DNA from: Paenibacillus contaminans
GTDB lineage: Bacteria > Bacillota > Bacilli > Paenibacillales > NBRC-103111
DNA: 64,000 bases
Direction: 5' to 3'
Assembly: GCF_003285015.1 (NCBI RefSeq)
Contig: NZ_QMFB01000001.1
Location: 434,001 to 498,000, forward strand
The notes below the pieces were generated by a model. The model ran no database searches and had not been told where the DNA came from. It worked only from the letters and a program-made list of their open reading frames with translations. The translations under genes and the position numbers were made by a program. Below are positions 24,951 to 31,968 of the stretch, one piece after another. How positions within the stretch are numbered: position 1 is the stretch's first letter; every line of letters begins with the position of its first letter.

Positions 24951-25583
24951 TTATTTTTTGCGATAAAACAAACAATAAACGGGCAAACTCCCGATTTCCG
25001 TCTCACGGTTTAACGTAAAGCCGAATCTCCGATACAACACGACATTCTCCTCGTTCTCCGTATCCAGAGCGATTCCTTGCGAGCGATGGTCCGACTCCGC
25101 CAAGCAAAACAGATGCGTTAACAGCGCTTTGCCGATTCCTCGGCCCTGGGCGTTCGGATCGACGCCGATCATGATGAGGTAGTGATGCGGCAGCGAAGGG
25201 GCTGCGTTTCTGGTGACCCGCATGTAATCGTTAAGGAAAATCAGCGTTTTTCCGGGCAGCCGCAAACATAAAGGAATCAGCCGCCAAATGAGTCGAACGC
25301 CTTCCCAATAACGAATCCTTCCCGCTTGCGGCCTTTCAGCCGCGTAAGCGCCTTTCAAGCTTTCATTTTCAAAATAGCCCCATATTTCTTCATTCAGCGT
25401 AAGGCTTTTATCGAACATAAAGGAAAGAAAAGCAGTGATTCTATCTCGTGCTTTGAAGTCCGTCTCCGGATCGCCGAATGCATGTTGAAACAAGGGATCC
25501 CGGGCAAAAGCCTTGCTCATTAAAGTTATAAATAAGGGTTTGTCCGTCTTTGTAAGTTTACATAATTTATACCTGTCGCTCAT
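24951..25583 (-). CDS. GNAT-family N-acetyltransferase
   Basis: The 210-residue protein has the GNAT acetyl-CoA-binding segment IGVDPNAQGRGIGKALL (about 141-157) and the late ENVVLYRRFGF. It probably acetylates an amine in the cytosol; the acceptor is unknown. Its ATG overlaps the stop of the upstream membrane protein gene (ATGA), with AGGTG 6 bases before it, so the two are co-translated. It is the last gene of this small operon. Confidence 0.85.
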   Translation of the reverse strand: MSDRYKLCKLTKTDKPLFITLMSKAFARDPLFQHAFGDPETDFKARDRITAFLSFMFDKSLTLNEEIWGYFENESLKGAYAAERPQAGRIRYWEGVRLIWRLIPLCLRLPGKTLIFLNDYMRVTRNAAPSLPHHYLIMIGVDPNAQGRGIGKALLTHLFCLAESDHRSQGIALDTENEENVVLYRRFGFTLNRETEIGSLPVYCLFYRKK

Positions 25584-26149
25584 GAGGGGACACCTGTTCT
25601 GTTGTTTGCATAGCCATAATGATCGACGGCGAAGCTGAACAACACCTTAAGCATGAACAACTGGCAAACGATCAACATAAATGGCTGAATATCCGGAAGT
25701 AATGGAATACAGCCTAGTCCTGCGGACAGAAGCAAACCTGCGACGAATCGCTGCGAGCGTTTGCCGATAAGCGCGTTCACGATAAATGCTCCTAGAATCG
25801 TAAAAGCCCATACCGCAATCGAGTGCCAAATCGATGTGTTTACTAAGGCAGCTACTAGCACGATATGAACGTGGATGGCGATGAAGACGATTCGGTTCTT
25901 TTTGCGCGCCGCATAAAAATTGCTGGTTGATACCGTAAAATTCGCGATGCAGCCCGAGAAAATATCGAAAATGAGCAGCGACGCCAGAGCGCTCCGCCAT
26001 ACCGGCAAATTGTCGGTAATCTCCGGGTACATCCCATACAAACAGCCGGTAAGCAGTCCGCCAAAAAGCAAAATGGCTAAAATAGCTCCGCTATGCTCCC
26101 TTTCACCAAAAACATCATGCAAGAACGGCGGAATCCTCAGTTGTTTCAT
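25580..26149 (-). CDS. integral membrane protein, unknown function
   Basis: The 189-residue protein has about five or six hydrophobic segments (roughly 20-42, 55-75, 88-105, 110-130, 138-155 and 160-180) and short polar loops. I do not recognise the family. AGGAGTGAG lies 7 bases before the ATG. It is translationally coupled to the GNAT gene and divergent from a TetR-type gene that may control both. Confidence 0.7.
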   Translation of the reverse strand: MKQLRIPPFLHDVFGEREHSGAILAILLFGGLLTGCLYGMYPEITDNLPVWRSALASLLIFDIFSGCIANFTVSTSNFYAARKKNRIVFIAIHVHIVLVAALVNTSIWHSIAVWAFTILGAFIVNALIGKRSQRFVAGLLLSAGLGCIPLLPDIQPFMLIVCQLFMLKVLFSFAVDHYGYANNRTGVPS

Positions 26150-26216
26150 TTTTTCTCACTCCTAGTCGGTATTTAGGGAACGGTACACGGCTATGCTGCG
26201 GTTTAATTATATAGTA

Positions 26217-26240
26217 AATGTATCGTTACACTACATAATT
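26217..26240. promoter_or_regulatory. possible TetR operator in the divergent promoter region
   Basis: AATGTATCGTTACACTACAT contains TGTA-TCGT-TACA and overlapping GTAA...TTAC half sites between the TetR gene and the divergent membrane protein gene. This is a candidate only; a consensus promoter was not clear. Confidence 0.3.
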
Positions 26241-26334
26241 ATTATAACTTTTCCGATTGTAAGTTCAATAGTTTTATACTCAAATCATTGAATTACTCTA
26301 AACTTTGAGCTACACTTCAAATGAGGTGGAAAAG

Positions 26335-26955
26335 ATGAACGGCTTTGAACGAAGGAAGCATATAAAAATCGAACAAATATTCAGCGTATCCATACAGCTG
26401 TTTTTCAAATACGGCTTTCACAAGGTCAGCGTGAATGAAATCGCCAAAATGGCGAACGTGTCGCCGGCCACGATCTATAACTACTTCGGAACCAAGGAAC
26501 GGCTTTATGCCGAAATGCTGCTGAATTGGATGGACAAGCAATTGGAGAAGTATGAGAGCATTCTCGATTCCGAGCTTGCTTTTGTTGAGAAAACGAAGAA
26601 AATCATGCTGCTTGAAGCCAGTAACGTTAAGACGCTATCGGATGAGCTGCCAAACATTTCGGCATCCGAATTCGGCGAATTGGCGCAAATGCTTGAAAGC
26701 TACACGGAGGACAAGGTAAAGCGGTTTTTCATGAAGTTTGTCGAGGTCGGGAAGCGGGAGGGATATATTCGCCTGGATCTGACGGAAGAGAAAGCGATGA
26801 TTTACTTCACCATGTTCAAAAATGAGTTAGGCCGCCACTGGGAAGCGGATAACGAGGATCGCATAACCCGGAGTATCGATCCGTTGATCGAATTGTTTTT
26901 CTATGGAATAGCCGGAAGGATTCAAGACCGGCAGAAGATCACGGGAAGCGAATAG
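26335..26955 (+). CDS. TetR/AcrR-family regulator
   Basis: The 206-residue protein has an N-terminal TetR helix-turn-helix (FFKYGFHKVSVNEIAKMANV then PATIYNYFGTKERLY, about 18-60) and a helical ligand domain. ATG 26335 follows GAGGTGG by 7 bases; an in-frame extension to 26305 would place that site inside the gene. It is divergent from the membrane protein-GNAT operon, its likely target. The inducer is unknown. Confidence 0.88.
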   Translation: MNGFERRKHIKIEQIFSVSIQLFFKYGFHKVSVNEIAKMANVSPATIYNYFGTKERLYAEMLLNWMDKQLEKYESILDSELAFVEKTKKIMLLEASNVKTLSDELPNISASEFGELAQMLESYTEDKVKRFFMKFVEVGKREGYIRLDLTEEKAMIYFTMFKNELGRHWEADNEDRITRSIDPLIELFFYGIAGRIQDRQKITGSE

Positions 26956-27082
26956 CTAGTTCAAGCTAGCCGTTTCGCTGCGTAATACGTTGGAGCATGG
27001 CCATGTTCATTAAGTAAAGTCAAAAGCAGCCCCGGCATTCCGGAAGCTGCTCTTCAATGTTAATAAAAGCGGAGGGAAGCGT

Positions 27083-27381
27083 ATGTTTGAGACGATATCC
27101 TACTTACTTGCGGGCAATGATATTCAATGCCGCGCCCACAAAGCCATTTCCGATTTAAACATCATGAACGATTTATCCGATGTTATCCTCATCTTTTGGA
27201 AACGTATCCCCATCTAAGGGCTGAGATCATCCGCTTGAAAGAAGCAGGAATCAAAACGGAGCCTGCCTTCGCCCAAGTGTTCGGATTGGTTGGCGATCCT
27301 TACGATGAACTGCTCATGATTGGCGATAAAATAGGCGTGCAGGGAAACTGTTCTCCTTCTGCAGCAGACCGATTAACGTAA
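27083..27381 (+). pseudogene. DUF4269 family gene, frameshifted and internally deleted
   Basis: From ATG 27083 (after GGAGGGAAG) the first frame reads MFETISYLLAGNDIQCRAHKA, the usual DUF4269 N-terminus, to about codon 33. It then runs out of frame, and a different frame continues YPHLRAEIIRLKEAGIKTE and PAFAQVFGLVGDPYDELL, the usual C-terminus. About 80-90 central residues, including the GTiPI/SDLDI segment, are missing. The junction lies near 27180. The 3' end overlaps the convergent glycosyltransferase gene by 9 bases. I recall these families from memory, so the exact deletion size is approximate. Confidence 0.7.
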
Positions 27382-28464
27382 GCAGCCGAGGTAAAGCTTG
27401 CGGATCTGCGAGGCGATTTTGATTGCCGAAAAGCGGTGCAGCGTGATGTTGCGTCCCATTTTACCTAGTTCAACACTCCAACCCGGTGCGTTTAGCACGC
27501 GCTCGGCGTCTCTCGCCAGATGACCGACCGTTACAGGCCGGTTGCCGCCATGATCGCCGAATTGATGATGCATCGCATGAGACAGGTTCGATTTTTGCAC
27601 GATGCCGAAATAACTTTTGGCTCCCGCAGCAATAAGCGGTTTGCCGCATGCCATCGCTTCGTTGGCTACCGTACCCGTACCTACGACCGCATTTGCAGCC
27701 CCGTACAATTGCCATATTTGCGTGATCGGAGGACGCACAATAACGGCCTTCCTTCCGATGCGCCGATTGACTTGCGCGGCGAGAAGCGACAAGCGTTTGC
27801 GATACATCCCCGGACCGGCTAAAACCGCGATAAATTTCGGTGAAATTTTGGCGATTTTTTCGCTTGCCAAAATGACTTTTTTCGCCACCGGATATTTGTC
27901 TTTGGCGAATCGGCTGGCATAAGCAAGCAAACTTCCCGATAACGGGAGACCCAGCTTTTTTCTGCACGAGGTCTGATTGAGCGGACGAAACAGATCGGTA
28001 CGAACGCCTAGCGGGATTTGGACGGCTTTATGAACGGGGAGGTGCAACGCTCGAACCCAAGCCGACAAGTTCGGCGTAACGACGATGATTCGTCTTGCGA
28101 TTTTTGCCGCTCTCCGCAATGCAGGCTTATTGTGGTAGCGGCCGTGAACCGTCAGAACAACCGGGATTTTGCGGCGGCTGTGCACAGATGCGACCAACTG
28201 ATAGCTTAGCGAATCGTTTGCATGCAGCAAATGATATCCTCTTGCCGCGATCAACCGGGACAGTTTGGAAACGGAGCTGCCTTTAGAAAATCCGGATAGC
28301 AGATGAACCGGAATTCCTTGTCGGCGGCATGTCTGGACTAACGGTCCGCCGGAGGTCGCGATTTCGACTCGGATTCCGAGTCTCATTAAGGCCCATGCCA
28401 GGTTGATCATATATTTTTCGGTTCCGCCGACGTTCAACCGGTAAACAAGCATCAAAATCTTCAA
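27373..28464 (-). CDS. GT4-type glycosyltransferase
   Basis: The 363-residue protein is a two-domain GT-B enzyme: an N-terminal NVGGTEKYMINLA (about 10-22), LHANDSLS near 82, and a C-terminal half with GTVANEAMACGKPLIAAGA (about 270-288), the region binding the nucleotide sugar. It would transfer a sugar in the cytosol or at the membrane face. TTG 28464 gives the canonical KILMLVYRLNVGG start with AAAGGA 9 bases upstream. It stands alone, so acceptor and pathway are unknown. The third motif Glu is present (E in NEAMACG). Confidence 0.88.
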   Translation of the reverse strand: MKILMLVYRLNVGGTEKYMINLAWALMRLGIRVEIATSGGPLVQTCRRQGIPVHLLSGFSKGSSVSKLSRLIAARGYHLLHANDSLSYQLVASVHSRRKIPVVLTVHGRYHNKPALRRAAKIARRIIVVTPNLSAWVRALHLPVHKAVQIPLGVRTDLFRPLNQTSCRKKLGLPLSGSLLAYASRFAKDKYPVAKKVILASEKIAKISPKFIAVLAGPGMYRKRLSLLAAQVNRRIGRKAVIVRPPITQIWQLYGAANAVVGTGTVANEAMACGKPLIAAGAKSYFGIVQKSNLSHAMHHQFGDHGGNRPVTVGHLARDAERVLNAPGWSVELGKMGRNITLHRFSAIKIASQIRKLYLGCLR

Positions 28465-28645
28465 GATTACCAATCCTTTCCCACGGCAAGTACATGCTTT
28501 TCGTTCCTATTTATATATTCCGTCGATTTTGCTAGTGACTAGACTGCGAGAAAAACAATTTTTGTCAGCAAATTAATGTTATTTTAAGATTCGTTTAAGC
28601 TAACGCTCAGGGAAGCCTTTTATACTAGGTGAAGCGGAAAGCATG

Positions 28646-28674
28646 TTGACTTCCCGTCCTCGTTACACTACAAT
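28646..28674 (+). promoter_or_regulatory. promoter of the blaI-type gene
   Basis: TTGACT (28646-28651), 17-base spacer and TACAAT (28669-28674). The -10 box lies inside the BlaI-like operator, and the coding start is 24 bases further on. Confidence 0.8.
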
Positions 28675-28683
28675 TTGTAGTGA
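28665..28683. promoter_or_regulatory. BlaI/CopY-type operator, copy 1
   Basis: ACACTAC-AATTT-GTAGTG(A): a near-perfect inverted repeat with TACA/TGTA core, the pattern of the BlaI/MecI/CopY family. It overlaps the -10 box of the blaI-type promoter. Confidence 0.8.
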
Positions 28684-28697
28684 AAGGTGAGTGCGGA

Positions 28698-29108
28698 ATG
28701 AAAAAAAAGTTTACGTTTAACCATCGCGGCCTCGAGTTGTTTTTTGGACCGCTGGAGGCTCAAATCATGGACATCCTTTGGGCTGTGCCCGATTTGTCCA
28801 TTAAGGACGTTCAAACGAGGCTGGGGAAGGACAAGGATTTGAATTTCAACACCGTGATGACCGTGATGAACCGTCTGATCGACAAAGGGGTTCTTACCAA
28901 AACCGTCAAGGGAAGAACGTCGTTTTATCGGACTTTGGAATCGAAGGAGCGTTTTCTCGAAAACCAGTCGAAGGAAATTTCGCACAACCTCGTGGAGGAT
29001 TTCGGACCGCTGGTCGTCTCCCACATGCTGGACGGGTTAGACGAGGCCGATCCGGAGCTGCTGGAGAAGCTGGAGCAAAAAATAAAAGCGCTCAAAGAAG
29101 GAAGATAG
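28698..29108 (+). CDS. BlaI/MecI/CopY-family repressor
   Basis: The 136-residue protein has the penicillinase-repressor winged helix: ELFFGPLEAQIMDILWAVPD near the start, then NFNTVMTVMNRLIDKGVL and a charged C-terminal dimerisation helix. It binds TACA-TGTA palindromes as a dimer and is removed by proteolysis in known systems. ATG 28698 follows AAGGTGAG by 7 bases. It is the first gene of a pair with an M56 peptidase-like gene 3 bases downstream and shares operators with the yceI-type gene further on. Confidence 0.9.
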   Translation: MKKKFTFNHRGLELFFGPLEAQIMDILWAVPDLSIKDVQTRLGKDKDLNFNTVMTVMNRLIDKGVLTKTVKGRTSFYRTLESKERFLENQSKEISHNLVEDFGPLVVSHMLDGLDEADPELLEKLEQKIKALKEGR

Positions 29109-29111
29109 CCG

Positions 29112-29957
29112 ATGTGGAAACGGAGATCGAAGATTCTGTTTTTCTCGAGTGCGATTATTTCGCTGTTTATTTTGGTACAAATGGGACTATACGTGACCGA
29201 GAAGCTTTCCGGCGTTGCCGTTCGTAACGTTTTTCAGCAATGCACAAGCTTGCTGCAATCGCTTGGTATACCGTGGATGGCTTTGGTACTCGATATTTTA
29301 GTCGTGTCGACGCCTTTTCTTGTCATTTGGCTCGTAGGCAAACAACTTTATTTATGCAGCCGCACCTATAGAAAAATGTCATCGCTCAAAGACGAGGCGC
29401 TTACGGCGGCCTTGAACGAAACGTATAACGAAGGAAGAGACGGCATTATTGTCGTTACCCATCCGGAGCCGATCGCGCTGACGATGCGTTTCATCCGCCC
29501 GAAGATCGTAGTATCCACCGGGCTGCTGCAGCTGCTGGACTCCGGCGAGCTTGAAGCGCTGCTCCGGCATGAGATTTTTCATATGAAGCATAGGGATCCG
29601 CTCAAAGCATTCGTTCTGGTCGTATGTTCATCCGTTCTTTGGTATGTTCCTATTCTGAAGTGGACCCGCAAGCAATACACCGCTGCAAGGGAAGTTCTCG
29701 CCGATTCCAGCGCGATTGAAGAGATGGGATCCGCAGAGAGTCTGGGCAGCGCTTTGCTGAAGCTCATGCGTAGAAACCGGACCGTGCGTTATTCGTTTAC
29801 TTACGCGTCCTTTGCGGATTCATCAATCAATTATCGAATCAAATGTTTGATCGATCCGCAGGCCGAGTTCTCTTTCAAGCTCCCGGTCAAAAGAACGATG
29901 TTTTCGTTGCAGGTGGTCGCGATATTATCGGTTTTGTTTATCAGCGAGCTCCTGTAA
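29112..29957 (+). CDS. M56-family membrane metallopeptidase (BlaR1-like, no sensor domain)
   Basis: The 281-residue membrane protein has hydrophobic segments (about 9-29 and 55-80), the zinc peptidase motif HEIFH at about 153-157 followed by MKHRDP, and further membrane segments (about 167-185 and 260-280). BlaR1/MecR1 use this domain to cleave the BlaI/MecI repressor after a signal. Here the C-terminal penicillin-binding sensor is absent, so the trigger must differ. It is coupled to the repressor gene with 3 bp spacing. Confidence 0.88.
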   Translation: MWKRRSKILFFSSAIISLFILVQMGLYVTEKLSGVAVRNVFQQCTSLLQSLGIPWMALVLDILVVSTPFLVIWLVGKQLYLCSRTYRKMSSLKDEALTAALNETYNEGRDGIIVVTHPEPIALTMRFIRPKIVVSTGLLQLLDSGELEALLRHEIFHMKHRDPLKAFVLVVCSSVLWYVPILKWTRKQYTAAREVLADSSAIEEMGSAESLGSALLKLMRRNRTVRYSFTYASFADSSINYRIKCLIDPQAEFSFKLPVKRTMFSLQVVAILSVLFISELL

Positions 29958-29973
29958 TTTTTTTTAACAACTA

Positions 29974-29992
29974 ACACTACTCAATGTAGTGT
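29974..29992. promoter_or_regulatory. BlaI/CopY-type operator, copy 2
   Basis: ACACTAC-TCAAT-GTAGTGT: same arms and spacing as the operator before the blaI-type gene, here in front of the yceI-type gene. It lies between a possible -35 (TTAACA, 29964-29969) and the start region. Confidence 0.8.
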
Positions 29993-30079
29993 ATCTTGAT
30001 TAGGAGGCTGATACAACAACCCCATCTACAGCGAATTCATGTGGACAAGACTAACATACACTTTTGGGAGGAATCATTA

Positions 30080-30766
30080 GTGAATATCAAAAAAGCGGCG
30101 ATTTCCTTGGGAGCTCTTGTAGTATTGGCGGGCGGCGGATACGCGGCGTACGATTATTATGCCGGCAATCATGTTACGATTCAGGAGGTCATCCCTGCGG
30201 ACGCCTCTGTACAGACCGGTACGGCAGCCGTAGAAGCGGCCAAGTTAAACGGCGATTGGAGCATACAGCCGGATTCGAAAGTATATTTTTCCGTAACGAC
30301 TTCTAAAGAGACCGTCAATTTCGAAGGGGCGACCGTGAAGGGGGATTGGACGATCGATACGGGCGATCTTACGAAAATGAGCGGCCAAGGCGTCGTCGAT
30401 GTGAACGCGCTGCAGTCGGGCAACTCTCAGCGCGACGGACATGTCAAAGGTGCGGACTATTTGAACGCTGAGGCCAATCCGGAAGCGACGTTCACGGTTA
30501 AATCGTTCGAGAACTTCCCGAAGGAATGGAACGAAGGTGCGAAAGCCGCTTTTACGATGAAGGGGACGCTTACCGTCAAGGGCATTTCGAAGGACGTTTC
30601 GTTCGAAACCGAGGCGTTATACACCCAAGGGGCTTTTAAAATGGAAGGCAGCACGGTTGTCACCTTCAACGATTTCGGTATGAAAAATCCTCATACGGTC
30701 ATGCTGGATACGCAGAACGACGTAACCGTGCAGCTTCGGCTCAATTTGAATAAGAAACAAGCATAG
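30080..30766 (+). CDS. YceI-like lipocalin-fold protein, membrane-anchored
   Basis: The 228-residue product has an N-terminal membrane segment (about 7-25, GALVVLAGGGYAAY) and a YceI domain (about 50-225) with a beta-barrel pattern, GDWTIDTGDLTKMSGQGVVDV, FTVKSF and the late VQLRLNLN. YceI proteins bind isoprenoid or other lipid-like ligands outside the cell membrane. The GTG at 30080 is preferred since GGGAGGAA lies 6 bases upstream and the longer 29996 start lies before that site. A BlaI-type operator lies 88 bases upstream, so it probably belongs to the same repressor regulon. Confidence 0.88.
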   Translation: MNIKKAAISLGALVVLAGGGYAAYDYYAGNHVTIQEVIPADASVQTGTAAVEAAKLNGDWSIQPDSKVYFSVTTSKETVNFEGATVKGDWTIDTGDLTKMSGQGVVDVNALQSGNSQRDGHVKGADYLNAEANPEATFTVKSFENFPKEWNEGAKAAFTMKGTLTVKGISKDVSFETEALYTQGAFKMEGSTVVTFNDFGMKNPHTVMLDTQNDVTVQLRLNLNKKQA

Positions 30767-30778
30767 CGATGAACGCGC

Positions 30779-30810
30779 GCTGCTTCCCGGTAATGGGGAG
30801 CGGCGTTTTT
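30779..30810 (+). terminator. terminator after the yceI-type gene
   Basis: GCTGCTTCCC and GGGGAGCGGC form a 10-bp stem with two G-T pairs, ending in GTTTTT. Confidence 0.75.
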
Positions 30811-30909
30811 CTTGCTTCTTCGTCTTGTTCGGATACCCCGCATAACGGTGCACGAAATGACGGGTAACCGATTCGAATACCTGCTATCCTAATGTTGAGG
30901 AGGGATACG

Positions 30910-31788
30910 ATGCTCGAAAAAATGAACGATGCCTTACGTTATATCGAGGAAAACCTTACGAATGAAATCGACTTTGAGGAAGTGGCAAAGCGCGCTTATT
31001 GTTCGGAATATCACTTCAAAAGAATGTTTTCCTTCTTATCGGGCGTACCGCTTTCGGAGTACATTCGCCGCAGACGATTGACGCTTTCGGCTTTGGAGCT
31101 CGTCAATGGCGATAAAAAGATCATCGATGTGGCGGTCAAATACGGGTATAACTCGCCGGATTCCTTCTCCAGGGCGTTTCAGTCGATGCACGGCGTAACG
31201 CCTTCCGAAGCCAGACATAGCGGAAAATATCTGAAATCTTATCCGCGAATGACTTTTCAGTTGACAATCAAAGGAGGAAATGAAATGAACGTTCGTATTG
31301 TTGAGAAAGAGGCATTCCGTATCGTCGGCATTATGAAAAGAGTGCCGATCATTTTCAACGGGGTGAACCCGGAAATTGCTTCCATGGCGAAAAGCCTGAA
31401 TGCCGAAACGATCAAAACGTTAAAGGAGCTTTCCGATGCCGAACCTAAGGGGATCATTAGCGCATCTGCGAATTTCTCCGAAGGCAGGATGGAGGAAAAA
31501 GGGGAGCTCGATCACTATATTGGTGTCGCAACTACCAAGGACTGTCCGGATGATTTGAGACAGCTTGACGTTCGGGCATCGACGTGGGCCGTGTTCGAGG
31601 CCGTTGGCCCCTTTCCGGATACCTTGCAAAATGTGTGGGGACGCATCTACTCGGAATGGTTCCCATCGTCTGGTTACGAGTTGGCGGAAGGACCTGAGCT
31701 CTTGTGGCATGAGCATCAAGATATGACATCGCCGGCCTACCGCAGCGAGATATGGATGCCGGTCGTGAAAAGTTTTGACCCCGCGTAA
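30910..31788 (+). CDS. AraC-type regulator with a GyrI-like effector domain
   Basis: The 292-residue protein has AraC helix-turn-helix motifs at the N-terminus (about 8-105, with [20 protein letters not shown]) and a GyrI-like/effector-binding domain in the C-terminal half (about 130-290, with [10 protein letters not shown] and [17 protein letters not shown]). This order is that of the Rob/SoxS-like BmrR-type transcription activators of multidrug responses. ATG 30910 follows GAGGAGGGA. A terminator overlaps the stop. Targets and ligand are unknown. Confidence 0.88.
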   Translation: MLEKMNDALRYIEENLTNEIDFEEVAKRAYCSEYHFKRMFSFLSGVPLSEYIRRRRLTLSALELVNGDKKIIDVAVKYGYNSPDSFSRAFQSMHGVTPSEARHSGKYLKSYPRMTFQLTIKGGNEMNVRIVEKEAFRIVGIMKRVPIIFNGVNPEIASMAKSLNAETIKTLKELSDAEPKGIISASANFSEGRMEEKGELDHYIGVATTKDCPDDLRQLDVRASTWAVFEAVGPFPDTLQNVWGRIYSEWFPSSGYELAEGPELLWHEHQDMTSPAYRSEIWMPVVKSFDPA

Positions 31789-31803
31789 ATCGCGGGGATT
31801 TTT
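31779..31803 (+). terminator. terminator overlapping the AraC-GyrI stop codon
   Basis: CCCCGCG-TAAAT-CGCGGGG then ATTTTT; the stop codon lies in the loop. Confidence 0.88.
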
Positions 31804-31820
31804 GTATTGAGAAAAAGTGC

Positions 31821-31898
31821 AGATCCGGACAGGATGTAAAGATATCGATAGATACAGACATGCGGTCGCTCTTTATAATAAAAGTAGGGTAAGGCGCC
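31821..31898 (+). promoter_or_regulatory. promoter with a conserved 40-nt activator-type element, copy 1
   Basis: The 40-nt block 31821-31860 is 36/40 identical to 46206-46245. A TATAAT box follows at 31874-31879 in each case 13 bases after the block, and GGCGCC begins 19 bases after the first T of that box in both copies. There is no good -35 box, as expected for promoters that need an activator. The block lies before the gene for the first binding protein of the sugar-import island. Confidence 0.8.
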
Positions 31899-31968
31899 TA
31901 ACAATCCTTCATTTCGAATGAATTTCCATAGATGACCGTCAAGTACCGGGAGAGCGGGGAGGGAAAGC

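Noticed and set aside
27024..27054. Hairpin AGCAGC...GCTGCT after the TetR gene as terminator
   Set aside because: No T run follows; it is left unassigned.
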